Origin: an uncultured bacterium
GTDB lineage: Bacteria > Bipolaricaulota > Bipolaricaulia > UBA7950 > UBA9294
DNA: 64,000 nucleotides
Direction: 5' to 3'
Assembly: GCA_903857865.1 (NCBI GenBank)
Contig: CAIOGO010000016.1
Location: 4,081 to 68,080, forward strand
Below are positions 38,829-46,693 of the stretch, one piece after another. Made by a program: the position numbers and the translations under genes. Every line of letters starts with the position of its first letter. Position 1 is the stretch's first letter. The notes beneath the pieces are model-generated. The model did no database searches, was not told the DNA's origin, and worked only from the letters and a program-made list of their open reading frames with translations.

Positions 38829-39665
38829 CTAAGGGAACAGCGCCGGGATCGTCGAACTCCAGGCCGTCGCCGTGACGTCGCGCACGTTCATGACTGCGGG
38901 GCGATCGAAGTCGTGCCAACTGTACAAGTAGACGAGACCGTTCACGGGATCGAAGACGTTGGAGTAGGCGAACTCGGACGGCCCGTTCGGGGAGTCGACG
39001 GCTTGCAGGATGTCGACCACGGAACCCAGCGAGTGTGCCACCGCTCCCGACGCGATCGCCTGCAGGTCCGTCGTCGCCCGCTGGAAACGCCAGCACGGAT
39101 AGCCGCCGAGCCAGGGGGCGAGGATGCTGTAGTTCGTGATCACGCGGAAGGGCGTGTACTTTCGATCGATGAACACGCCGCCCATCGGGTCGACGCCCAC
39201 GACGAGCGTGGCTCCCGTCGCGTCGCTGAACAGGAATTGGGTGCCGTCGATCCGGGCGAGGATGTGGGTGTACAGCCAAGGTTCGAGTTCGTCGACGCTC
39301 GCGCACTCGAGTAGCGCAGCTTGGCAGAAGTCGTACGGGTGCGATGTCGGAAGAGCACCCGTCTGCCCGGTCGTCGGCGGCGTCGGCACGCTGGTTGTGC
39401 CGAAACAGAGGCCCACGTCGTTCACGCCGCCCTGCGCGTAGCTGTCCGAGAACCCAAGGAAGAGGCCACCGTGCCAGCCGCCCGTCGGGGGAACAGTCCA
39501 CGCGAGCGCGACGTCGGCTGCGCCATCTTCGTTGCTCGCGAACAGCACGTCGCTCCCCATTCGGCACACAAATACCGTGCTGGATTGGCCGTTGCCGGCA
39601 AACGACATGACGACCACGGCGGACAACAAGGCAAGGCAGGTGGCTCCTACGGGTCCGATCTTCAC
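38829..39665 (-). CDS. Ntn-type linear amide hydrolase-like secreted protein
   Basis: A 278-residue exported protein from GTG 39665 (AGGAG about 4 bases upstream). A signal segment (GATCLALLSAVVVMSFAG) is followed by a Cys just after the cleavage area, STVFVCRMGSDVLFASNEDG, matching the N-terminal nucleophile Cys and N-x-D-G-like pattern of the choloylglycine/linear amide hydrolase group. Downstream: GGLFLGFSDSYAQGGVNDVGLCFGTTS, TQFLFSDATGATLVVG and RVITNYS, all typical of that Ntn fold. The Cys is likely exposed by processing. It could hydrolyse acyl-homoserine lactones, penicillins or other amides. It faces the TetR operon across a shared promoter region. Confidence 0.75.
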   Translation of the reverse strand: MKIGPVGATCLALLSAVVVMSFAGNGQSSTVFVCRMGSDVLFASNEDGAADVALAWTVPPTGGWHGGLFLGFSDSYAQGGVNDVGLCFGTTSVPTPPTTGQTGALPTSHPYDFCQAALLECASVDELEPWLYTHILARIDGTQFLFSDATGATLVVGVDPMGGVFIDRKYTPFRVITNYSILAPWLGGYPCWRFQRATTDLQAIASGAVAHSLGSVVDILQAVDSPNGPSEFAYSNVFDPVNGLVYLYSWHDFDRPAVMNVRDVTATAWSSTIPALFP

Positions 39666-39763
39666 GTCTCTCCTCTCGATGCGGAAGGCGCCGCGGCCGA
39701 TCGCCGCTGGCAAACGTCGGGTAGGATAGAAGATGATGCGGCCGTCGTCCACTCACACTCTCC

Positions 39764-39814
39764 TTGACTAGTCTATCGCGAAGGCGTAGGATACCAGAAG
39801 TACCACCAAGGTAC
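39764..39814 (+). promoter_or_regulatory. Promoter and putative operator of the TetR operon
   Basis: TTGACT (39764-39769) and TAGGAT (39787-39792) have a 17-base spacer, a near-ideal sigma-70-type promoter. Right at the expected start point lies the perfect inverted repeat GTACC (39800-39804) and GGTAC (39810-39814), with further TACC words beside it. This fits an autorepressor site for the TetR protein encoded from 39827. Confidence 0.72.
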
Positions 39815-39826
39815 CCAGGGGATCCA

Positions 39827-40432
39827 ATGGACGAAACGCGGGTCAAAATCCTGACTGTGGGACGTGCGCTCCTGGTCGAGCAGGGACTTCGATCGGTGAC
39901 GACGCGAGCGATCGCCGAGCAGGCTCGCATCAGTAAGAAGACGCTCTACGCGTACTTCGCGAGCCTGGACGATCTGAAAGAGGAGGTCGTCGTCTCGTTC
40001 ATGGAGTCGAACCTCGCGCGGTGGGACGAGGTTCTGGCAAGCAACGCCTCATCGATCGACCGAGCCCTCGCTTCGCTCCGGTTCGTCGGCCAGTTCCTTC
40101 CGCAGATCCAATCGGCCGTCGTCAGCCAAGTTGGCGCGGTGCCGCCCTCGCTGTGGAAGAGGATCGACGCGATCCGAACGAAACGCCTGGCGCGGTTTCG
40201 AACGCTGTTGGAAGCGGGCCAGCGCGAAGGCTACTTCCGCACGGACGTGGATCCCGGCCAATGGCTCCTTCTCCTCACGAATACGGTGCGGCACGTTCTC
40301 GTCCCGTCCGTGCTGATCGCAGAAGACATCACGCTTCCGGAGTTGGTTTCGACAATCCAGAAGATCTACTTCGACGGCCTTCTGACGGAGAAGGGCCGCC
40401 GCCACGTCGCAGAAAGGCAGGTACCCCTATGA
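39827..40432 (+). CDS. TetR-family transcriptional regulator
   Basis: A 201-residue regulator. The N-terminal helix-turn-helix is ETRVKILTVGRALLVEQGLRSVTTRAIAEQARISKKTLYAYFASLDDLKEEVV, the TetR pattern with T-x-x-x-I-A and K-x-T-L-Y-x-Y-F. The ligand-binding half is helical with LLLLTNTVRHVLVPSVLIAED. It likely represses its own operon (LolA-like, ABC ATPase, ABC-2 permease) until a ligand, perhaps the export substrate, binds. ATG 39827 is close to AGGGGA. Its stop overlaps the next gene by 4 bases (ATGA, 40429-40432). Confidence 0.9.
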   Translation: MDETRVKILTVGRALLVEQGLRSVTTRAIAEQARISKKTLYAYFASLDDLKEEVVVSFMESNLARWDEVLASNASSIDRALASLRFVGQFLPQIQSAVVSQVGAVPPSLWKRIDAIRTKRLARFRTLLEAGQREGYFRTDVDPGQWLLLLTNTVRHVLVPSVLIAEDITLPELVSTIQKIYFDGLLTEKGRRHVAERQVPL

Positions 40433-41202
40433 GTTACAGAGCATGGCGCGCGTTTGTCGCGCGCGGTGCATTCCTATTGGGCGCGTTCCTGGCCATGGTC
40501 GCTTGGGGTGCGCAAGAGCAAGCGACGTTGACGGCCGATGAGATTGTCACCCGCATGCGCGCGAATGGGACGACGATTCAGGACTACGACGCGACCATTG
40601 TCATCGACACCTACGCTGACGGGAAGCTGGACAGGACGCAGACGATGCGCCTCCTGCTCCTGCAACCCGATCGCATGCGGCAGGAGTACCTCGAGCCGGA
40701 GTACTTGTCTGGCAACCTGAACGTGGTCGTGGGAGACACGATGTGGACGTACATCGCCGCGAGCGAGACGTGGTACGAGAGCGGCCTTGCCGCTCTGTCC
40801 GCGGCCGAGCAGCCGTGGCTCGGCTTCCGACAGATCCTGCGCGCGGCGCAGGACGAGTTGGCCGACTACAGCTTCAGCCTGCTGGACGCGGACGGCGGCA
40901 TCTACCATCTCTCCGGCACGGCGAGCGTCGAGGATGCTGCGTACGGGCGAATCGAGTTATGGGTCGACGGGAAGACCTTCGTTCCGACGCGTCGGGTCCT
41001 CTACGACGTTGACGGACAACTGCTTGTCGACGTGCGGATCTCGGACGTCGAGCAGGTCATCGAGGGCGCCTACGTGGCGCGGCGGCTCGAGACGTATGAC
41101 GAGGAAGGCGTTCTGCGCAGCGTCATCCATTACGAGAGGGTTGCGGTCAACCAGGGGCTCGATCCCTCGCTGTTTGCTCCCCCAGCCTTGGAGACGCCGT
41201 GA
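40429..41202 (+). CDS. LolA/LolB-like outer-membrane lipoprotein-sorting protein
   Basis: A 257-residue exported protein: signal sequence (residues 1-28, FVARGAFLLGAFLAMVAWGAQ) then the half-barrel start TADEIVTRMRANGTTIQDYDATIVIDTYADGKL and the LolA-type sequence RMRQEYLEPEYLSGNLNVVVGDTMWTYIAASETWY, IYHLSGTASV...YGRIELWVDGKTFVPTRRVLYD and a C-terminal VNQGLDPSLFAPP. Proteins of this kind next to ABC-2 systems are thought to pass lipid or lipophilic cargo across the periplasm. Both ends overlap neighbours by 4 bases, so the four genes are tightly coupled. Confidence 0.85.
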   Translation: MSYRAWRAFVARGAFLLGAFLAMVAWGAQEQATLTADEIVTRMRANGTTIQDYDATIVIDTYADGKLDRTQTMRLLLLQPDRMRQEYLEPEYLSGNLNVVVGDTMWTYIAASETWYESGLAALSAAEQPWLGFRQILRAAQDELADYSFSLLDADGGIYHLSGTASVEDAAYGRIELWVDGKTFVPTRRVLYDVDGQLLVDVRISDVEQVIEGAYVARRLETYDEEGVLRSVIHYERVAVNQGLDPSLFAPPALETP

Positions 41203-41966
41203 CGAGTCCGTGCGAGAGTGTCTTCTCCGCGCGCGACGTGACCAAGACGTTCGGCGCCTTCCGCGCGGTGGACGGCGTGTCGATCGATGTTCCCGCAGGC
41301 GAGATCTACGGACTCGTCGGCCCGAGCGGCGCGGGGAAGACGACGCTGATTCGCCTGTTCTGTGGACTCGCCGCCGCGACGCACGGAGAGGCGCGGCTGC
41401 TCGGACACGCGATGCCTGGAGACCGCCGGGCCGTTGAGAGTCGATTCGGCTACATGCCGCAAGAGAAGGCCGTGTACAGAGACCTGTCTGTCGGCGAGAA
41501 CCTGCTCTTCTTCGGCCAGATCTATGGCATGGATCGGCAACGCATCGCGCGGCGCACAACGGAGATCCTGTCCCTCATGCGGCTCGGCGACCGAGTCCGG
41601 CAGCGCGCCGATTCACTCTCGGGCGGGGAAAGGCAGCGCCTGTCGCTTGCGTGTGCGCTCCTCCACGAGCCCGACGCTCTGCTTCTCGACGAGCCCACGA
41701 TCGGCCTCGATCCGGCGTTGCGCGCCCAATTCTGGGATCACTTCCATGCTCTCAGCAAGGGTGGCCGGACGATTCTCCTCTCCACGCACTACCTGCTCGA
41801 AGCGGAGCGCTGCCGGCGCGTCGGCCTCATGCAGGCAGGCCGCTTCATCGCCGAGGGAACTCCGGCGGAGCTCCGATCTGCGGCAGCCAGTCGCGCCGGC
41901 CGCGCCGTGCCAGACATGGAGGACGTCTTCCTCGTGCTGACGGCGTCCTCGGAAGGAGCGTCATGA
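41199..41966 (+). CDS. ABC-2 exporter ATP-binding protein
   Basis: A 255-residue ATPase starting GTG 41199 (GTGA overlap with the LolA-like gene). Walker A GPSGAGKTT, Q-loop YMPQEKAVYRDLSVGENLLFFGQ, signature LSGGERQRLSLACALL, Walker B ALLLDEPTIGLDP and H-loop TILLSTHYLLEAERC are all normal. The C-terminus EDVFLVLTAS is the usual end of drug-export ATPases. It couples to the permease at 41963. Confidence 0.93.
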   Translation: MTSPCESVFSARDVTKTFGAFRAVDGVSIDVPAGEIYGLVGPSGAGKTTLIRLFCGLAAATHGEARLLGHAMPGDRRAVESRFGYMPQEKAVYRDLSVGENLLFFGQIYGMDRQRIARRTTEILSLMRLGDRVRQRADSLSGGERQRLSLACALLHEPDALLLDEPTIGLDPALRAQFWDHFHALSKGGRTILLSTHYLLEAERCRRVGLMQAGRFIAEGTPAELRSAAASRAGRAVPDMEDVFLVLTASSEGAS

Positions 41967-43078
41967 GCCTCCGTCGAATCGCTGCCGTCGCCGAGCGCGT
42001 CCTGCGCCAACTGCGACACGACCGTCGGGTTCTCGTCTTCATGCTGGTGCTGCCGGCGGTGGCGATGATTCTGTTCGGGTATTCGTTCTCCGGCGACATC
42101 ACCGGAGTCCGCGTGGCGTTCGTCGACGAGGACGACACGGATCTCACGCAGACGCTGCGCGACAATCTTCGCGCCGACAGCGCATTCCGGCTTGCGGAAC
42201 TCCCTGTCGGTCAGGACCCTGAGCAGCTGTTACTCGAGGCGGGTTACCAGGCCGTGATTCGCATCCCCGACAAGTTCACCAGCCTCTACTACGCGCACTT
42301 CGCAATGGGCGTCGCGACGAGCGCTCAGGGGAGAATCGACCTGACGCTCGACGAGTCGGACCCGCAGATCGCGGCGACCGTGCAGAAGGGACTCGCCGAC
42401 GCGCTCATGGACCTGGGCGAGGGAGGCCCGGTGGACGTCCAGGTCAAGGACCTCTACGGCGTCGAGGTTCGCTTCATCGACAGCTTCGCCCCCGCCATCA
42501 TGGGCCTCGTCGTGGCATTGATCAGCACCGTCTTGACGCTCCTGTCCATCGTACGCGAGAAGGTGGACGGGACCTTCGCTCGCGTCTGGGTTTCCCCCGT
42601 GCGGCGGGCCGAGTTCATCCTCGGCTACGTCGTTGCGTTCGGCGCGGTCGCCCTCGTGCAGTCGCTCGTCGTCTTGTCGGTCGGCAAGCTCGTGTTCGGG
42701 ATCCTGATCAACGGGTCGATCGCCTGGGCGTTCCTCTGCGTGATTCTCTTCGCGATCGGCAGCGTCGGTCTTGGGACGCTGTTGTCGGCGTTAGCGCAGA
42801 CCGAGTCCCAGGCCGTCGTCTTCTTCCCACTCGTGATCGTGCCCTCGGTCCTCTTGTCGGGGATGATGTGGCCGATCCAGGCGATTCCGCCGCTCCTGCG
42901 GCCGTTGTCGTACCTTGTGCCGCTCACCTACTCGAACCGTCTCCTGCGGGCAGTGATGGTCAAAGGTCTCGCGCCATGGCAAGAACCCGTCGGACTAGGA
43001 GGGCTGCTCGGCTTCGTCGTGCTGACGATCGCCGCCGCCAGTCTCATCTTGCGTCAACGCGCGCGCGGAGCGGAGTAG
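41963..43078 (+). CDS. ABC-2 permease (YhhJ/CcmB-like large type)
   Basis: A 371-residue permease. TM1 near residues 22-45 (VLVFMLVLPAVAMILFGYSFSG), a large periplasmic domain (about 45-180, with VRVAFVDEDDTDLTQTLRDNL and YQAVIRIPDKFTSLYY), then five helices: about 175-200 (FAPAIMGLVVALISTVLTLLSIV), 220-245, 255-280, 290-315 and 340-362. The VSPVRRAEFILGYV loop and LLSGMMWPIQAIPPLLRPLSYLVPLTYSNRLLRAVM are typical ABC-2 motifs. Overlaps the ATPase gene by 4 bases. With the LolA-like protein it forms a putative lipid or hydrophobic-drug exporter. Confidence 0.9.
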   Translation: MSLRRIAAVAERVLRQLRHDRRVLVFMLVLPAVAMILFGYSFSGDITGVRVAFVDEDDTDLTQTLRDNLRADSAFRLAELPVGQDPEQLLLEAGYQAVIRIPDKFTSLYYAHFAMGVATSAQGRIDLTLDESDPQIAATVQKGLADALMDLGEGGPVDVQVKDLYGVEVRFIDSFAPAIMGLVVALISTVLTLLSIVREKVDGTFARVWVSPVRRAEFILGYVVAFGAVALVQSLVVLSVGKLVFGILINGSIAWAFLCVILFAIGSVGLGTLLSALAQTESQAVVFFPLVIVPSVLLSGMMWPIQAIPPLLRPLSYLVPLTYSNRLLRAVMVKGLAPWQEPVGLGGLLGFVVLTIAAASLILRQRARGAE

Positions 43079-43094
43079 CCGTGGCCTGCCGGCT

Positions 43095-43583
43095 CTACCG
43101 AACCTGTGCGGCCATCTCCTTGGCCCACGCGTCGACCTTGCGCGCCAGTGCATCGGGAGTCGCGAGTTCGGACTGGAGGACGGCAAGCTCGCCGAGGGCT
43201 CTAGATCCTGTCGCGAGCTCGCGGATCGATTCGAACGTCTTCTTCTCGCCGTTTGACCCCATCGTGCAGAAGAGGGCCATGGGCTTCTGCCCCAAATCGA
43301 CGGCCGCGAGGTAGCTGCGTACGGCGGGCGCGAGGTTCCATCCCCAAACCGGCGAACCGACGAAGACCAGGTCGAAGTCGCCCGGCCTCTTCTTCGGTGT
43401 CTCGATCCGACTCTTCTTGCGCATCATCCCGCCGCGGCCGGCGCGGAGGAACCCGAGGATTCCCGTTCGCTTCACTCCGACCTCGACGATCTCTTCGGTC
43501 TCCGCACCGAGACCCTTTGCGATCTCCTGCGCGACGCGACGCGTGTTGCCCGACTTCGAGTAGTAGACGACGAGCGTTTTCAT
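43095..43583 (-). CDS. Flavodoxin-like protein
   Basis: A 162-residue flavodoxin fold: TLVVYYSKSGNTRRVAQEIAKGL has the FMN phosphate loop S-x-S/T-G-N-T, FDLVFVGSPVWGWNLAPAVRSYL provides the aromatic loop (S-P-V-W-G), and KPMALFCTMGSNGEKKTFESI follows. A basic insertion (RAGRGGMMRKKSRIETPKKR) interrupts the middle. ATG 43583 has GGAGGTGGCG upstream. It ends just after the permease gene, tail to tail. Confidence 0.85.
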   Translation of the reverse strand: MKTLVVYYSKSGNTRRVAQEIAKGLGAETEEIVEVGVKRTGILGFLRAGRGGMMRKKSRIETPKKRPGDFDLVFVGSPVWGWNLAPAVRSYLAAVDLGQKPMALFCTMGSNGEKKTFESIRELATGSRALGELAVLQSELATPDALARKVDAWAKEMAAQVR

Positions 43584-43605
43584 CGCCACCTCCAGAGCAA
43601 GAAGG

Positions 43606-44460
43606 CTACGTGCGCCCAGCGGCGCTGTCAAAGCGCTGCGGCGCTGTCAGCACCGCAGCCGCCATCGGCTGCGCTGGGAGCTGAGCCGGGAGCTGAGCTG
43701 GAAGCCGAGCTGGAAGCTGCGCTTCGAGCCACGAGGGGACGAAGCGCCATGCCGAGCGCAACTCCCTGCGCAGCGCCTCCGCCGCGGGTTCGATGCGTTC
43801 GAGCCTTCTCCAGAACGCGGGCGAGTGATCCATTCGCGTTGTGTGGCACAGCTCGTGCAGGATGACGTACCGGACCAGGTGCGGAGGCAGGAAAAGGAGC
43901 CCGGCGTTGAGCGAGAGCACCGGCTTGGCCGCGGCGGCGCGGCGGGAGCAACTCCCCCATCGCGTCTTCTGCCAGCGGATTGTCACCGGCCCGTGACGAA
44001 GTCGATGCGTCGAGGCTTCGCGCTCGACCCACGGCTCAAGCTCAGCCCCCGCCTTGTCAGCCAGCCAGCGCTTGAGAGCCGATCGCCAGCGAGCGGCCTC
44101 GCCGATCGGCCCCGACACGGCCAGGCGGTGCCCCGCGTGCTCTCGGAGTGACATCCGGCGCGCGTCGGTCGACATCGCGTCGATCCCCCAGGTCTCCCCC
44201 ACCGCCAGCAGCTCGATCTTCTCCGGAAGGCGATCGTGGGGCCACGAGTCGAGGAGCGCGCGCTGCGCCTCGACCTCGCGCTCCGCTCGCTCGATCCAGC
44301 GCGCCTTCTCCTCGAGCAGGGCCGGGATCGCATCTCGGTCAAACCCGACGGGTACCACGACCTCGAGGCCGCTGCGGATCGAGAACCGCAGGTGAACGTG
44401 TTTCGTGCGGCGGCTCTCGCGCACGACGTGGGGCGGCAGGGGACGAGGATTGGCGCTCAC
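43606..44460 (-). CDS. YgjP/WLM-type zinc metallopeptidase
   Basis: A 284-residue protein. The strand HVHLRFSIRSGLEVVVPVGFDRDAIPALLEEKARWIERA is the domain start, and residues about 190-225 read RWGSCSRRAAAAKPVLSLNAGLLFLPPHLVRYVILHELCHTTRMDHSPAFWRRLERI, with H-E-L-C-H as the zinc site and H-S-P-x-F-W after it. This is the YgjP (M48-related, UPF0125-like) family. Unusual is the C-terminal tail of tandem L-P-A-Q/R-L-P-A-Q-L-P-A-Q units, the product of a short DNA tandem repeat (about 43675-43722). No start-site motif was strong; ATG 44460 is taken from the family start. Confidence 0.82.
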   Translation of the reverse strand: MSANPRPLPPHVVRESRRTKHVHLRFSIRSGLEVVVPVGFDRDAIPALLEEKARWIERAEREVEAQRALLDSWPHDRLPEKIELLAVGETWGIDAMSTDARRMSLREHAGHRLAVSGPIGEAARWRSALKRWLADKAGAELEPWVEREASTHRLRHGPVTIRWQKTRWGSCSRRAAAAKPVLSLNAGLLFLPPHLVRYVILHELCHTTRMDHSPAFWRRLERIEPAAEALRRELRSAWRFVPSWLEAQLPARLPAQLPAQLPAQPMAAAVLTAPQRFDSAAGRT

Positions 44461-44519
44461 GCCCCGATTGTGTCGAGGGAGCGGTTCGTCCGCAATGAGT
44501 GAGAGCGCGGCGCGCTCGG

Positions 44520-45248
44520 TCAGACGGACCTGCCCGCCCTGGCGCGCTCGTAGAGAGCGATCGCCACCGCCGTCGGCAAGCTGAGCGAGTCGACGGCCGC
44601 CGTCTGAGGAATGGCCACGCTCGTTCCGAGGTCGTGAAAGCTTGGGGGCAACCCGCTCGACTCGTTTCCGAAGACGAGGGCGCAGGGCGATTCAAACGGC
44701 GTCTCGTGAATCGCCTTACGACCGTCGGTCATGAACGCGAAAGTAGGTCGACTAAAGCGTTGACGATACTCGTCGAACGAATCGAAGTACACGAGTGAGA
44801 GCCGGAATAGTGCGCCCATCGAGGCGCGGACGGCCTTCGGATCGAATGCGTCGACGGCCGGCCGGACAAGCGCGAGGCCGTGCACGCCGAAGCCGACCAT
44901 CGTCCGCGCGATCGCCCCCAGGTTGCCCATGTCGGCCGGCTCGACGAGGACCACGTGGTCGGCGTTCGCGTCGAGGCTCATCGAGTACTTGCGGAAGACG
45001 CCGATCGCGAGGTGGCTCGCGCGAGGCGAGACTCTCTCCATCGTGCGATCATCGACTCCAACTGGGATCCCACGCTTGTCACAGGTGGCGCGGATCTTGG
45101 CCACGCCCTCGTTCGGCTCGCAACGTCTCGACAGGAGAATGCACTCCACAGCTTCAGATCGCGCGTCGAGCAACTCGAGCGTGGCGAACACGCCCTCGGC
45201 GTACGAGACGTCGGACTCCTTCTGGTATCGCTTCAGGTGACTCGTCAT
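44520..45248 (-). CDS. SpoU/TrmH-family RNA 2'-O-methyltransferase-like
   Basis: A 242-residue SPOUT enzyme. ADHVVLVEPADMGNLGAIARTMVGFGVHGLALVRPAVDAFDPKAVRASMGALFRLSLVYF carries motif 1 (N-x-G-x-x-A-R), FESPCALVFGNESSGLPPSFHDLGTSVAIPQTAAVDSLSLPTAVAIALYERA carries motifs 2 and 3 (F-G-N-E-x-x-G-L and S-L-N/S-L-P-x-A). The family methylates ribose in tRNA or rRNA. The N-terminal half (SYAEGVFATLELLDARSEAVECILLSRRC) is the usual substrate-binding domain. ATG 45248 is used; GTG 45254 is another option. Confidence 0.88.
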   Translation of the reverse strand: MTSHLKRYQKESDVSYAEGVFATLELLDARSEAVECILLSRRCEPNEGVAKIRATCDKRGIPVGVDDRTMERVSPRASHLAIGVFRKYSMSLDANADHVVLVEPADMGNLGAIARTMVGFGVHGLALVRPAVDAFDPKAVRASMGALFRLSLVYFDSFDEYRQRFSRPTFAFMTDGRKAIHETPFESPCALVFGNESSGLPPSFHDLGTSVAIPQTAAVDSLSLPTAVAIALYERARAGRSV

Positions 45249-45303
45249 GGACACCGCCTCTCGACGCGTATTGTAGTCTCCATGCGGCAGCAGGCGTCTA
45301 GGC

Positions 45304-45786
45304 CTAGGGCTCGAAGACCTCGCCCGTCATGGTTTGCGTATTGAACAACACGGCCGTCGATCTCCCCGTCAGCCACCCGCAGGCCTCGCCGGGGTTGACG
45401 ACGGCGGGACGGCCGGGGCGCACGTCGACCTCATGTGTGTGGCCGTAGACGATGAGGTCGTAGGCGTCACTCGTGACGAGGGCGTCGATCGACTTCGGCT
45501 CGTGCATGAGCACCACGCGCAGCCCATCGATCTCGAAGACGTGGTAGCCGGGGTGGAGCGGCCCGATGCCCTCGAAGCGTCGGGTGAGGTAGAGCCGGTC
45601 ACCGTCGTTGTTGCCGAACACGCCGACGAGGGGAGCGCGGAGCTTGCTCAAGGGAACGGCCGTGAACGGCGAGACGAAGTCGCCGGCGTGGAGGACGAGG
45701 TCGACGTTCTTTGCGTTGAACCGCTCGACAATGCGGGCAAGCGCCGGCAGGTTGTCGTGCGAATCGGACAAGATCCCGAGCTTCAT
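45304..45786 (-). CDS. YfcE/MJ0936-type metallophosphodiesterase
   Basis: A 160-residue phosphodiesterase. ILSDSHDN has the first metal Asp and His, LVLHAGDFVSPF the second, GVFGNNDGDR the Asn, VVLMHEPKSIDALV the next His, and DLIVYGHTHEVDVR with VNPGEACG the last H-x-H motif. Complete active site. The family cleaves phosphodiesters such as cyclic nucleotides or bis-p-nitrophenyl phosphate; the true substrate is unknown. ATG 45786 has GGGAGG 6 bases upstream. Confidence 0.9.
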   Translation of the reverse strand: MKLGILSDSHDNLPALARIVERFNAKNVDLVLHAGDFVSPFTAVPLSKLRAPLVGVFGNNDGDRLYLTRRFEGIGPLHPGYHVFEIDGLRVVLMHEPKSIDALVTSDAYDLIVYGHTHEVDVRPGRPAVVNPGEACGWLTGRSTAVLFNTQTMTGEVFEP

Positions 45787-45859
45787 GGCCGCCTCCCCCC
45801 CTCGGGAGGGATTGTACAGCGGGTGACGGCGAGGGCGGCGAACGCGCGGTGCGGACTCT

Positions 45860-46065
45860 CTCGCCAAGGCCGCAAAGGACGGCAGGGTCACTGTAGCGTC
45901 GCACCTTGCGTGCGAAGTCGTGATGGATGTAGCGTCGCACCCTGTGTACGACGTCGACGTGTGACGTCGGAGCCAAGCTCCGACGCTACAACGGGAAGGT
46001 GGAATCGTCGCGAGTCCCTTGGCTTCCCTTGGCTTCTCTTGGCGTCCTTTGCGCGATGCGATCGG
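45860..46065. repeat. Palindromic and direct repeats (TGTAGCGTCG elements)
   Basis: TGTAGCGTCGCACC occurs at 45892-45905 and 45928-45941; its inverted end CGACGCTACA is at 45981-45990, next to a hairpin with a 9-bp stem (CGTCGGAGC at 45965-45973, CAA loop, GCTCCGACG at 45977-45985). Flanking it are GCCAAGGCCGCAAAGGACG (from about 45863) and the inverted relative CTTGGCGTCCTTTGCGC (about 46039-46055). The whole gap to 46151 contains no gene I can support. The same terminal words bracket the gap at 50437-50668. Confidence 0.7.
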
Positions 46066-46151
46066 TACCTTGGGCTGCCCCGTTTCACGGTGGCGTTACA
46101 GCCGACAGCGGTTGAGGCCTGAGGTGTCAACACCACTCCGAACCGGACATT

Positions 46152-46577
46152 CTAGTTCCGCTCGGCGACCGTGGCCTTGTGGGACCACTGAAGGCACGCG
46201 GGTTCGCTCCGGCCTGCTGCGCAGAGCTGCGCTTCGAGGCGGGCGACGGCGTGGCGGAGAGCGCGCTGCGAGGGGAAGTCCTCCACCAGGCGCTCGTTTC
46301 GTTCGCAACGCGCGTCGACGGCTCCGATCGCAAAGCACCGCAAGAACTGCTCCAGCTGCCGCATAGCAGCGCGGAACTCGTCCCTCGACGAGAAGCCATC
46401 GAAGAACGGCGGTCGATCCCCCGCGTCGGCGATCGGCAACTCTCCCACCTCTTTCCTGCACGAACGATATGTCGCATGGCTCGAGCCGAAGGGCCTTCCG
46501 CTCCGCCGTCTCGCTCCGGGCGAGCGGAATCTGTTCGGCGACCCTCTATCTCGATGGTTTCCATCATAGTCGGACAA
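46152..46577 (-). CDS. Weakly supported hypothetical protein
   Basis: An open frame of up to 141 residues on the minus strand. Its second half (DRPPFFDGFSSRDEFRAAMRQLEQFLRCFAIGAVDARCERNERLVEDFPSQRALRHAVARLEAQLC) looks like a real helical protein, the first 40 residues (SPNRFRSPGARRRSGRP) do not. No ribosome site was found; a start inside the frame (for example the Met before RQLEQFL) is possible. Opposite-strand frames over this DNA look like shadows. Could be a remnant of a longer gene. Confidence 0.35.
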   Translation of the reverse strand: MSDYDGNHRDRGSPNRFRSPGARRRSGRPFGSSHATYRSCRKEVGELPIADAGDRPPFFDGFSSRDEFRAAMRQLEQFLRCFAIGAVDARCERNERLVEDFPSQRALRHAVARLEAQLCAAGRSEPACLQWSHKATVAERN

Positions 46578-46693
46578 GAGGCGATGTCAAGCGACGCTCC
46601 AACCAGAGACACGCGAATACAAGATCAGCATGCCTGTGGAATATGGTAGCCGAATCGCGCACGGGCGGCGAAGGGCTCGACGTGACGGGCAGT

